Below are positions 1 through 8,221 of a stretch of 64,000 bases of DNA, one piece after another (positions within the stretch are counted from its first letter, which is position 1; the number at the start of each line of letters is the position of its first letter). The stretch is taken from NCBI GenBank assembly GCA_963676095.1, contig OY781040.1, forward strand, positions 2,418,001 to 2,482,000. The letters run 5' to 3'. The position numbers and the translations under genes are program-made. The stretch is from G963676095 sp963676095 (GTDB lineage Bacteria > Bacteroidota > Bacteroidia > Bacteroidales > Prolixibacteraceae). Under the pieces are notes generated by a model. It was not told where the DNA came from. It did no database searches and saw nothing but the letters and a program-made list of their open reading frames with translations.

Positions 1-5
1 TGATC

Positions 6-731
6 ATGATCGAAATCAAAAACCTGGCAAAAGCCTATAATAAGGAAATTGTACTGGATATTCCCGAACTTAAAATTGAAAAAGGACAGTTGTTCGGACT
101 GGTAGGTAACAATGGCGCAGGAAAAACGACCTTGTTCAACCTTCTTCTCGACCTAATCCGACCATCAAGAGGATATGCCGTCAACAACGGTATTGTCGTC
201 CAAAAGTCAGAAGAATGGAAGTCGTTCACCGGATCTTTTATCGATGAAAGTTTTACAATAGGCTACCTGACTCCTGATGAATATTTTAGTTTTATTTCCG
301 GTCTCAGAAATATGAACGAAACAGACCTGGATCTTTTTCTGAACAAGTTCGGCGACTTTTTCAATCAGGAAATCAGAGGTAAAAAGAAATACATCAGGGA
401 TTTGTCTAAAGGCAACCAAAAGAAGGTCGGCATCGCAGCAGCTATGATGGGAAATCCGGAAGTGGTTATTCTGGATGAGCCATTTGCCAACCTGGACCCC
501 AGTTCTCAATATAAACTACGTAACCTGATCCGAAACCAGGCCCAAGAGCAACAAACTACATTTTTAATATCCGGGCATACTCTCGACAATATAACAGAAG
601 TATGTACCCGGATCATTATACTTGAAAAAGGTAAGATTGTAAGAGACGAAGCAAGAACAGACAAAACGCTGCAGGAACTTGAAGCTTTCTTTGCCGGCGT
701 AAAAGAACCTGAAACTTTTAGCTTGGATTGA
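6..731 (+). CDS. ABC transporter ATP-binding protein
   Basis: Single nucleotide-binding domain of about 241 residues that would power an ABC-2-type exporter at the inner membrane. The Walker A motif GNNGAGKT is at residues 34-41. The signature loop (LSKGNQKK, about 134-141), Walker B with catalytic Glu (VVILDEPFANLD) and the H-loop His (SGHT) are all present, so the ATPase should be active. No membrane segment is encoded, so the permease must be separate. The window opens with TGA two bases before the ATG, which suggests a tightly packed upstream partner, probably the permease. About 317 bases separate it from tonB. The substrate cannot be read from the sequence. Confidence 0.85.
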   Translation: MIEIKNLAKAYNKEIVLDIPELKIEKGQLFGLVGNNGAGKTTLFNLLLDLIRPSRGYAVNNGIVVQKSEEWKSFTGSFIDESFTIGYLTPDEYFSFISGLRNMNETDLDLFLNKFGDFFNQEIRGKKKYIRDLSKGNQKKVGIAAAMMGNPEVVILDEPFANLDPSSQYKLRNLIRNQAQEQQTTFLISGHTLDNITEVCTRIIILEKGKIVRDEARTDKTLQELEAFFAGVKEPETFSLD

Positions 732-1048
732 TTTGGAAACAGTGCAAAGCACTAGGCCGGCTTAATAACATCAACATAAGACAAAAAACATGTCTTAAAA
801 CAATCTTGTTAACAGACTTTTCATACAACATTCCGGGAACATAGGTTTCCGGATTACCGTATAACCGGATAAAAAGAACCTGATCTGCTTGGGTAAAAGA
901 TACCGTCCAGCCAGGTTCCGTCCATGAACCGTGTTCATTACCTGAAAACAGGAATTACTTCAATTCTTCCTGCCCGTAAAAGGTACCTTTTATCAGAGAA
1001 TGTATCATATACAATGTATCGGTTAGTTAAATCTTAAAAACCAGAATC
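732..1048. other. intergenic gap, no gene seen
   Basis: About 317 bases between the ABC ATPase and tonB. I see no convincing ORF, no strong terminator hairpin and no clear -7 box. A short 6-bp palindrome (ATGAAC-cgt-GTTCAT) lies near position 927. A promoter for tonB is expected here but could not be placed. Confidence 0.4.
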
Positions 1049-1741
1049 ATGGAAATAAAAAAATACCCAAAAGTAGATTTGGACCGGTACCACAATTTCC
1101 TTTTAGAAATAGGCCTAATACTGGCCCTGGGAATATGCTACGCCGCTCTTGAATGGAAGACTAAAATAAAAGAGACAAACAACTTCGATCAGCTGACCGT
1201 CGGGGAAACAGAATCTGAAATCATTCCTATAACCAGACAGGAAGAAGTCCGGCCACCGGATCTTCCGCCCCCCCCAAAAGTAGTCGAAATACTGAATATC
1301 GTCTCCAACGATGTGAAACTCGATAAGGAACTCGAACTTGAAACAACTGAAGCCGATGAAAAAACAGAAATCAATGTTGTTCCAATTGTAATCCAGACAG
1401 AGAAAGAAGAAGAGAAAGAAGAATCACCAATTTTCTACGTTGTGGAAGAAATGCCTGAATTTCCGGGAGGGGAAATGGCTTTACGCAAATTTATTGCAAA
1501 CGCGATAAAATACCCCGTAATAGCACAGGAAAACGGGATTCAAGGGAAAGTTTATGTAAGTTTTGTTGTTGGCAAGGATGGCAACGTATCTGATGCCAAG
1601 GTTATCCGGGGAATAGACCCTTCTCTCGACAAAGAAGCTTTACGTGTGGTAAATAGCCTTCCCAGATGGAAACCGGGGAAACAACGGGGAGAACCGGTCC
1701 GGGTTTCATTCAGTGTACCAATTAGTTTTGTTTTACAATAA
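1049..1741 (+). CDS. tonB: TonB family energy transducer
   Basis: Inner-membrane-anchored periplasmic protein of 230 residues that would pass proton-motive force to TonB-dependent outer-membrane receptors. It has a short cytoplasmic N-terminus, one membrane segment at about residues 17-35, a Pro-rich linker (RPPDLPPPPK), an acidic Glu/Lys-rich stretch, and a C-terminal TonB domain from about residue 140 (MPEFPGGEMALRKFI, then the GKVYVSFVVGKDG core). Length and order are typical of Bacteroidetes TonB proteins. No exbB or exbD is adjacent. It is monocistronic: a strong terminator follows. Confidence 0.9.
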   Translation: MEIKKYPKVDLDRYHNFLLEIGLILALGICYAALEWKTKIKETNNFDQLTVGETESEIIPITRQEEVRPPDLPPPPKVVEILNIVSNDVKLDKELELETTEADEKTEINVVPIVIQTEKEEEKEESPIFYVVEEMPEFPGGEMALRKFIANAIKYPVIAQENGIQGKVYVSFVVGKDGNVSDAKVIRGIDPSLDKEALRVVNSLPRWKPGKQRGEPVRVSFSVPISFVLQ

Positions 1742-1770
1742 TTGGCTTGGTTTCTGACATTTTTTGATTT

Positions 1771-1806
1771 AGAAGGGCTTCTCCTTTCAGAGAAGCCCTT
1801 CTTTTG
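1771..1806 (+). terminator. rho-independent terminator after tonB
   Basis: Perfect 13-bp inverted repeat, AGAAGGGCTTCTC at 1771-1783 and GAGAAGCCCTTCT at 1790-1802, with a 6-base loop and a short T run, 30 bases after the tonB stop. Confidence 0.85.
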
Positions 1807-1888
1807 CAAGGTTGAAGTCAGACGTTACTTTTTTGCATCGTCTATCTAAAAAATGATGAACAATTCGTCTGAAAAAACCGTCTACTTC

Positions 1889-1896
1889 TATATTTG
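1889..1896 (+). promoter_or_regulatory. candidate Bacteroidetes -7 box
   Basis: TATATTTG matches the Bacteroidetes consensus TAnnTTTG, about 85 bases before the ATG of the tandem ATPase gene. No clear -33 TTG element at the usual spacing was seen. Confidence 0.35.
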
Positions 1897-1978
1897 TACC
1901 AATAAAAAATAGAACAGGGGGATGTCAGGGAAAAGCCGGAACAACCCTCGTTTTTATTTCGAATGAAAAAGAGTACTT

Positions 1979-3517
1979 ATGTCAGAAAACAATATCCCGG
2001 AAATACTGATCCGGCTGGAGAAGCTAACGGTAAAAAGCGGACTGTCGACTATCCTTGAAAATATTGATTTAATAGTAAGAAAAGGCGAATCGCTGGCAAT
2101 AACAGGCGAATCCGGCAGTGGAAAGACGAGCTTGGGAAGGGTACTCGCAGGTCTGCTAAAAAACACGGCCGGTTTGCTTGAATGTTCTCCTTCCGCAAAA
2201 AAGATAATGGTTGATCAGCAGGATCATTTCATGTCCCTCTCCGGAAGAAGGAGTACCTATTACGGTCAGAGGTACGAAAACCAAGGCATGGAAAACACGC
2301 CTACCACAAGGGAATATCTGCAAAAAATTGCTGAAAAAACAAATATTAGTAACGCAGAACAGGCAATCAACGATGTCATGCACCTGATGCAAATAGAACA
2401 TATCCGGGAAGGCAAACTACTGCAATTAAGTAATGGAGAGCGCAAAAGGGCACAAATGGCTGCAGCACTGCTGCAAAAACCTGATTTACTGGTGCTGGAC
2501 CAACCATTTGTCGGACTGGATGCCTATGCCAGGGAGAATCTCACCGCATTATTAAACAAACGCATGGAATCGGGAGGGTCCCTCGTTATTATTTGTGATC
2601 CGGACCAGATTCCGAACAAAGTTTCAACGGTCATAGAACTTCAATCAGGAAAAGCTGCCCAGATTTCACCATTGACCAGTTACCATCAAAGGGTTTGGGA
2701 GCATGGGCATGATCAGGAGGGAACCGATCCCCGCTTCTTCGATATGCTTCCAGCCCCAAAAGAACCATTTTCAGACATCATCAAAATGAAAAATGTTGAT
2801 GTAACAATCGGGGAAAAAGAAATACTTAAAGGAATTGACTGGCAGGTAAAAAGCGGAGAACAATGGGCACTTCTGGGACATAACGGAGCAGGAAAAACAA
2901 CTTTACTTAGCCTGATCACTGCCGATAACCCTCAAGGGTATAACAACGACCTCATTCTTTTCGACAGGAAAAGAGGAACGGGGGAAAGTATCTGGGATAT
3001 CAAGAATAAAATAGGATTTGTGTCGCCCGAACTTCATTTGTATTTTTTACGAGGAGACGGAATATTCAACACGATCCCGGGATTAAACCAAGCCCATACT
3101 AAATATGACTCGCTGTCATGCCTTGACGTCATCGTCTCCGGATATAAAAATGAGATCGGTTTTGCTTCGGAATCTACCGATTTGCAACGGAAAATCGCCG
3201 AAAACTGGTTCCCTGCCCTCCGGCTAAACCATCTGAAAGAACGACTTTTCATGCAAGCATCCCTGGGTGAACAACGAGCCCTGTTACTGGCGAGAGCATT
3301 GGTAAAGTCGCCGGTACTGCTAATTCTGGATGAACCCTGTCAAGGGCTGGACCGCTTTCAGACAAGTCATTTCGTAACGCTTTTAAACGGAATCTGCACC
3401 CATCTTCACACAACCCTGATTTATGTGACCCATCTGAAAAATGAAATTCCGGATTGTGTAAATAAATTGCTCATGTTAGAGAACGGAAAGGTAAAATATA
3501 GCGGCAAATACATTTAA
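1979..3517 (+). CDS. tandem-NBD ABC ATPase, ModF-like
   Basis: Protein of 512 residues with two complete nucleotide-binding domains and no membrane segments. The first has Walker A GESGSGKTS, signature LSNGERKRAQM and Walker B LLVLDQPFVGLD, where Gln replaces the usual catalytic Glu. The second starts near residue 265, with Walker A GHNGAGKT, a degenerate signature (ASLGEQRALLLARAL) and Walker B LLILDEPCQGLD. This layout fits the ModF/PhrA family, ATPases linked to molybdate or iron handling but not proven transport subunits. No mod genes are nearby. Site 1, with Gln in Walker B, may hydrolyse poorly; that is inference. Confidence 0.8.
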   Translation: MSENNIPEILIRLEKLTVKSGLSTILENIDLIVRKGESLAITGESGSGKTSLGRVLAGLLKNTAGLLECSPSAKKIMVDQQDHFMSLSGRRSTYYGQRYENQGMENTPTTREYLQKIAEKTNISNAEQAINDVMHLMQIEHIREGKLLQLSNGERKRAQMAAALLQKPDLLVLDQPFVGLDAYARENLTALLNKRMESGGSLVIICDPDQIPNKVSTVIELQSGKAAQISPLTSYHQRVWEHGHDQEGTDPRFFDMLPAPKEPFSDIIKMKNVDVTIGEKEILKGIDWQVKSGEQWALLGHNGAGKTTLLSLITADNPQGYNNDLILFDRKRGTGESIWDIKNKIGFVSPELHLYFLRGDGIFNTIPGLNQAHTKYDSLSCLDVIVSGYKNEIGFASESTDLQRKIAENWFPALRLNHLKERLFMQASLGEQRALLLARALVKSPVLLILDEPCQGLDRFQTSHFVTLLNGICTHLHTTLIYVTHLKNEIPDCVNKLLMLENGKVKYSGKYI

Positions 3518-3551
3518 TTTTTGACGAGTCAAAACCCTAACCGGAAATTAG

Positions 3552-3559
3552 TAGATTTG
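3552..3559 (+). promoter_or_regulatory. candidate -7 box upstream of dapF-like gene
   Basis: TAGATTTG matches TAnnTTTG. A TTG at 3521-3523 is too far upstream for the usual -33 spacing. An 8-bp inverted repeat (TGTCCGGG 3641-3648, CCCGGACA 3692-3699) lies in the resulting leader. Confidence 0.28.
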
Positions 3560-3746
3560 CATGGGAAAAGATGGATGGATGGTGTATTCCATAATATAAT
3601 TGAGAATAAAGTAAATCCCTTGGCATCAAAAAAAATCAGTTGTCCGGGAAATAACATAAGTATTACATAATATATAAAAAGCAGTTGCAGGCCCGGACAG
3701 GTTCCGTAAAAACATACATCTGTACAATAATAAAAGTTTTTTCAGA

Positions 3747-4610
3747 ATGAACAATTCCTTTGTTAAATCTCACGGTTTGGGTAACGATTACCTGGTTGTA
3801 AACGGCCACGAAATCTCATGGAAACTCTCTGTCAACAACATCAAAAAGGTATGTGACGTTCATTATGGCATCGGCTCAGACGGGATCCTTGTCCTGGTTA
3901 ACAGTGACCGGGCTGATTTTGGATTACGGATACTGAACCCAGACGGATCTGAAGCAGAGAAGAGCGGTAATGGCCTCCGCATTTTTGCAAAGTACCTTTT
4001 CGACCATGGGTATAGCAGTACCGACTCATTTACAATTGACACATTAGGAGGTATTGTGAACGCCAGCGTTATCGGAAAGGAAAAGGGGAAAGCCCGCACC
4101 ATCCGTGTCGATATGGGCAAGGCAATTTTTGAGGCCGAAAAGGTCCCGGTAAAAAGCAGCCATCCTGAATGCATGGACGAGGAACTCAACCTGAAGGGGA
4201 AAAGCTACCGGATCAATTGTGTTTCGGTAGGTAATCCTCATTGTGTGGTGCTCCGGGATGAACTCTCGGTTGAAGAGATTATGCAGTATGGCCGGCAAAT
4301 CGAAAACCACCCAAAATTTCCCAACCGTATCAACGTTCAATTTGCCAAGGTGATTTCACCCGATCTGGTAGAAATCCTAATCTGGGAACGTGGGGCCGGG
4401 TATACCCTGGCTTCCGGAAGTTCTTCAAGTGCGGTGGCTGCCGTCATGGTAAAAAAAGGACTGACAAACAGAAAACTAACTCTTAGGATGCCGGGAGGAG
4501 AACTCAAACTGGAAATTGACGAAGACTGGCAGATCCATATGACGGGAGAAGTCAGGGAAATCGCATCCGGACAATTCAGCAGGGAATTGCTTGAGGAACT
4601 TGAAAAGTAA
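3747..4610 (+). CDS. dapF: diaminopimelate epimerase homologue with Ser/Ser active site
   Basis: Two-fold DapF domain protein of 287 residues, normal length for the family. DapF converts LL- to meso-diaminopimelate for lysine and peptidoglycan using two cysteines as acid and base. Family landmarks are present: HGLGNDY near the start, GIGSDG, NPDGSEAE, VGNPHCV and WERGAGYTLASG. However, the first catalytic position is Ser73 (EKSGNG instead of xxCGNG, codon AGC) and the second is Ser223 (LASGS instead of LACGT, codon TCC). Two independent substitutions make sequencing error unlikely. It precedes lysA by 224 bases, so a role with diaminopimelate remains likely, but true epimerase activity is uncertain. 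It could be a subfamily using serine, or an isomerase acting on another amino acid. Confidence 0.8.
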   Translation: MNNSFVKSHGLGNDYLVVNGHEISWKLSVNNIKKVCDVHYGIGSDGILVLVNSDRADFGLRILNPDGSEAEKSGNGLRIFAKYLFDHGYSSTDSFTIDTLGGIVNASVIGKEKGKARTIRVDMGKAIFEAEKVPVKSSHPECMDEELNLKGKSYRINCVSVGNPHCVVLRDELSVEEIMQYGRQIENHPKFPNRINVQFAKVISPDLVEILIWERGAGYTLASGSSSSAVAAVMVKKGLTNRKLTLRMPGGELKLEIDEDWQIHMTGEVREIASGQFSRELLEELEK

Positions 4611-4698
4611 TTAAATCAATTTCACCAGAGATTGTCAATTCTCTGTTAACTGGAATGAATAAAAATAAAACCGGAAGAAAAGAGGCTGTTTAAATTTC

Positions 4699-4706
4699 TA
4701 TCTTTG
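4699..4706 (+). promoter_or_regulatory. candidate -7 box upstream of lysA
   Basis: TATCTTTG matches TAnnTTTG, about 130 bases before the lysA ATG, within the 224-base gap after dapF. It suggests lysA can be transcribed separately. No -33 element is clear. Confidence 0.35.
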
Positions 4707-4834
4707 TCATGGAGCAGTTTCGCGTAATAACTAAAAAATAATTTCTAAACATATGAAATTGTCATGATATCTGATATTTATCTTCATTGGAAAGGATAAA
4801 ATAGTCATGCCGGTTTCGTCAAAGAAAAATCATT

Positions 4835-6097
4835 ATGATCGGTAAAAAATTACCCTTTACGAAAGAACAGATCGAGCGAATTATTGCACAATATCCTACC
4901 CCTTTTCATATTTATGATGAAAAAGGGATGATTGAGAATGCCCGAAAATTTATTGGTGCATTTTCATGGAATGGAGGATTTAAGGAATATTACGCCATTA
5001 AGGCCGCACCAAATCCCTTCCTGATGAAACTTTTGCGAAGGGAAGGACTTGGAATTGATTGCAGTTCTCTGGCAGAACTGGTGCTTGCTGAAAAACTGGG
5101 CATGCGGGGAGAAGAGATCATGTTCACATCGAACGACACGCCGGCTAAAGAATTCCAGAAAGCAATAGAACTCGGAGCGATTATCAACCTGGATGACATC
5201 AAACACATTGATTATCTGGAGAAATGTGCCGGGTTACCGGAATTGATCTGTCTTCGCTACAACCCGGGAGCCCTTAAGGAAGGAAACGTGATTATCGGAA
5301 AACCAGAGGAGTCGAAATACGGATTTACCAGGGAGCAGCTTTTCGAGGGATACAGGATATTGAAAGAAAAGGGGGTAAAACGTTTCGGGATTCATACGAT
5401 GGTAGCATCCAATGAACTAGATTCCGATTATTTTGTTGAAACAGCAGATATCATTTTCGACTTAATTATCGAGATCTCCAAAGAAGTCGGCATCCGCTTC
5501 GAATTTGCGAATCTTGGCGGAGGGATAGGTATTCCTTATAAAAATGAACATAAACCTGTTGACATTGAAAAGGTAAGCCTTGGAATTCGTGATCGTTATG
5601 AAAAGTGTATTGTTGCCAACGGGCTGGCCCCTCTGAAAATTTTCTTCGAATCCGGACGTGCCATCACAGGCCCATACGGGTTCCTGGTATCTACTGTTTT
5701 ACATATTAAAGAAACCTATAAAAAATACGCCGGCCTCGACTCGTGCATGACTAATCTGATGCGTCCTGCCTTGTACGGGGCTTATCATCACATTACCGTT
5801 CTGGGCAAGGAAAACGAGCAGCATAAACATCTTTACGATGTAACCGGATCGCTTTGTGAAAACAATGATAAGTTTGCAATAAACCGGTTATTACCGGACA
5901 TGGAACCGGGAGATATTGTTGTGATACATGACACCGGGGCACATGGACATTCAATGGGCTTTAACTACAATGGAAAGCTGCGTTCAGCAGAGTTACTGCT
6001 CCGCGACAACGGGGAAGTAGTACAAATACGCCGGGCAGAAACACTTGACGACTATTTTGCAACACTCGACTTCGACGCAGCAGTTGACTTTGAATAG
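4835..6097 (+). CDS. lysA: diaminopimelate decarboxylase
   Basis: PLP enzyme of the alanine-racemase/ornithine-decarboxylase fold III group, 420 residues, expected to turn meso-diaminopimelate into lysine plus CO2. The PLP lysine is Lys56 in YAIKA. Other motifs are GIDCSSLAEL, the glycine loop NLGGGIG, FESGR, MRPALYGAYHHI, the substrate-site Cys in GSLCENND, and HDTGAHGHSMGFNYNGK near the C-terminus. The HTMVASNELD segment, where many LysA proteins have HxHIGS, resembles a LysA branch I associate with Firmicutes, so the gene may have an exchange history. It is preceded by dapF and followed 20 bases later by tsaC, probably co-transcribed. Confidence 0.87.
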   Translation: MIGKKLPFTKEQIERIIAQYPTPFHIYDEKGMIENARKFIGAFSWNGGFKEYYAIKAAPNPFLMKLLRREGLGIDCSSLAELVLAEKLGMRGEEIMFTSNDTPAKEFQKAIELGAIINLDDIKHIDYLEKCAGLPELICLRYNPGALKEGNVIIGKPEESKYGFTREQLFEGYRILKEKGVKRFGIHTMVASNELDSDYFVETADIIFDLIIEISKEVGIRFEFANLGGGIGIPYKNEHKPVDIEKVSLGIRDRYEKCIVANGLAPLKIFFESGRAITGPYGFLVSTVLHIKETYKKYAGLDSCMTNLMRPALYGAYHHITVLGKENEQHKHLYDVTGSLCENNDKFAINRLLPDMEPGDIVVIHDTGAHGHSMGFNYNGKLRSAELLLRDNGEVVQIRRAETLDDYFATLDFDAAVDFE

Positions 6098-6117
6098 AAC
6101 AGAATTTATCACCGGAC

Positions 6118-6681
6118 ATGCAGGAAGATATAAAAAAAGCGTTGGAGGTACTCCAGAATGGAGGCGTGATCCTCTACCCTACTGATACAATCTGGGGGTT
6201 GGGATGTGATGCCACCAATGAAGTTGCCATCAAAAAAGTTTACGAAATTAAAAGGCGTGCCGACTCGAAAAGCATGCTGGTGCTCATGGAAAACATCAAC
6301 CTCCTTGATCGCTACATCGAAGAAGTCCCGGAAATTGCCTACGATCTGATCGAGGTAGCTGATAAACCAATGACGATCATTTATCCAAGGGCCAAAAACT
6401 TAGCCCCAAACCTGATCGCACAGGACGGAACTATCGGGATCCGGATCACCACGGAGGAATTCACCCGCCAGCTAATTCAACGGTTCAGAAAGCCGATCGT
6501 TTCAACATCGGCCAACATCAGCGGATTACCGTCCCCCGCCACATTCGCTGAAGTAAGCGGGGAAATCAGGCATGCTGTTGATTATATTGTGTCGTACAGG
6601 CAGGATGATGTAACCCCCGCTTCGCCGTCAAGTATTATCAAGCTTGGCACTGGCGGTGAAATTGAAATTATAAGAAAATAA
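6118..6681 (+). CDS. tsaC: threonylcarbamoyl-AMP synthase (TsaC/YrdC/Sua5 family)
   Basis: Cytosolic enzyme of 187 residues that makes threonylcarbamoyl-AMP from threonine, bicarbonate and ATP, the first step of t6A37 tRNA modification. It is the short, single YrdC-domain form without the Sua5 C-terminal domain. It shows YPTDTIWGLGCDA near the start, then KRRADSKSMLVL, the KPMTIIYP segment, GIRIT, and PIVSTSANISG near residues 127-137, all YrdC hallmarks. It starts 20 bases after lysA and ends at a strong bidirectional terminator. Confidence 0.9.
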   Translation: MQEDIKKALEVLQNGGVILYPTDTIWGLGCDATNEVAIKKVYEIKRRADSKSMLVLMENINLLDRYIEEVPEIAYDLIEVADKPMTIIYPRAKNLAPNLIAQDGTIGIRITTEEFTRQLIQRFRKPIVSTSANISGLPSPATFAEVSGEIRHAVDYIVSYRQDDVTPASPSSIIKLGTGGEIEIIRK

Positions 6682-6711
6682 AAAACGGACTTTCACGTAT
6701 CTGTGCTCAAT

Positions 6712-6756
6712 AAAAAGCAGGGATAAGCATTTTTAGCATGCTTATCCCTGCTTTTT
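6712..6756. terminator. bidirectional terminator
   Basis: Perfect 19-bp inverted repeat: AAAAAGCAGGGATAAGCAT at 6712-6730 and its complement at 6738-6756, with a 7-base loop. It carries A and T runs on both sides, so it can serve tsaC (+) and the converging DUF2807 gene (-). Confidence 0.9.
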
Positions 6757-6811
6757 ATAACGCCTGCCCTGTTGTTTTCAGGGCACTTTTTTCAATATCT
6801 ATACAGCTTCT

Positions 6812-7541
6812 TCAATTTTTTGACTTTACCTTCCCTGAACCCAATGTGTTCTGGCTGAGATTCGGATTACCCCGGTAAGTAACATCGCCGGAACCGGCGG
6901 ACTTGACATTCAGGTTATTCTCAGCATACACATCCACATTCCCGGATCCGGACATTTTAACATCAACATTTTCTGCGGGAAAATCAATTCCATGGAAATT
7001 TCCCGATCCTGAAAGTTGTTTGGCTACTAACCGATAATTCACTTGTTTTATCCGGTCCGGACAGTCTGATGTCTCCGCTACCGGAGATCGAGACCTTCAC
7101 CCTTTCGGCTTTAAGGGCATCAAGGGTTACATCGCCGCTCCCGCTAACACTGATATCCAATATCCGGGTATTGATCTCTCCGTCATTTACGATATCTCCG
7201 GACCCGGAAACAGCCAGCGATTCAACTTCGGGAACCGTGATAAAAATCTCAATTTTACCGGGATTACTACTGCTAAAAAGATACCTTTTATTCGGAAAAC
7301 GGATCACCAGTTCCCGGTCCTTAACCTCGGTAATGATATCTTCCAATGTCGATTCTTTGGCCACAATTTCTACAGATTGTTTTTCTCCCTGGGTAACATG
7401 AAGTTTTGCCGGCACCCTAAGCGAAATCCCGGAAAATGCAGGAACCTCCCTGGTTCCTTGATCCGCCCGGACTGTCTGTAGTCCAATAAAAAGGGCAACA
7501 AATGTCAAAATCACTGTTAATCTTGTTTTCATATTGCTCAT
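6812..7541 (-). pseudogene. DUF2807 (GIN-domain) exported protein, frameshifted
   Basis: Two overlapping minus-strand frames together give one DUF2807-type protein. The first (7541 down to about 7030) has a signal peptide ending near VRADQG and repeated GSGDI/GSGDV motifs of a beta-helix head. The second (from about 7042 to 6812) continues with three more SGSGN/AGSGD/LGSGK repeats to a natural end. The switch falls in the stretch encoding SELSVSS/RLVAKQLSGSG and needs a +1 shift, as if one base had been inserted. It is either a recent pseudogene or an assembly error. The family is widespread in Bacteroidetes and thought to act at the cell envelope; its role is unknown. Confidence 0.75.
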
Positions 7542-7621
7542 CTTTAATTTAAATGTTATGCTTCGTAGTTCTTTATAAAGACATCTTTCAAAAGAAAAAG
7601 TTACACAATTAACAATACAAA

Positions 7622-8158
7622 TCAGCTATTGACCTGAAAAATTCCCTCCGGACAGTTCAGAACAATCTCCTTTTTATCTTCATCGAACCGGACCAGGAAG
7701 TCCTCGTTAAACGGAACAAGGGTTTCGCTTCCCTTATAGGTAACCTGAAAAAGCAAGTTGCCCGCATAATCTTCTATCTTTTCGATTGGCCCTATAACCC
7801 CGATATTCTTATCGATAAGGACAAAACCTTCGAGATGGTGCAAAAAAACATGTTCTTTGTCATGCAGCCAGTCTTCTTTTTTAATATAGATAGATGATCC
7901 GCAAATTTGCCGGGCCTGTTGCTCATTTTCTACCCAATCGAATTGCAGGAGAGCGGATTCTGCCGACCTGAAACGAACCCCTTCTGGCGACAGGAACCAC
8001 GGAACCAGCAGCCCTCCGATCTCCAAAAAGAGAACCGGTTCTTCGGAAAGGCTATCCATATATTCGGGTTCAAACTGTAAAATAACCGCCCCTTTCACCC
8101 CATAAGGCTTCTGAAGGTACCCGATTTTCAGACATTCGTTCTTTGGTATTGTTTCCAT
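7622..8158 (-). CDS. rimM: 16S rRNA processing protein RimM
   Basis: Ribosome maturation factor that binds S19 and helps assemble the 30S head. I place the start at the internal ATG at 8158 (METIPKNECLKIGYLQK), giving about 178 residues, because the 18 codons upstream in frame encode an unlikely hydrophobic extension. The N-terminal RimM barrel has IGYLQKPYGVKGAV; the C-terminal PRC-like barrel has EGFVLIDKNIGVIGPIEKIEDYAGNLLF. It lies 63 bases downstream of the acyl-CoA synthetase on the same strand. Confidence 0.9.
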   Translation of the reverse strand: METIPKNECLKIGYLQKPYGVKGAVILQFEPEYMDSLSEEPVLFLEIGGLLVPWFLSPEGVRFRSAESALLQFDWVENEQQARQICGSSIYIKKEDWLHDKEHVFLHHLEGFVLIDKNIGVIGPIEKIEDYAGNLLFQVTYKGSETLVPFNEDFLVRFDEDKKEIVLNCPEGIFQVNS

Positions 8159-8221
8159 AAAGACAAAAATAAAAAAACCGGCAGAACTTACAGCAAAAAA
8201 GAGAGGGGACATAACCTATCC

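Noticed and set aside
3747..4610. Sequencing error as the cause of the missing DapF cysteines
   Set aside because: Two separate positions changed with different serine codons (AGC and TCC) and the frame is intact.
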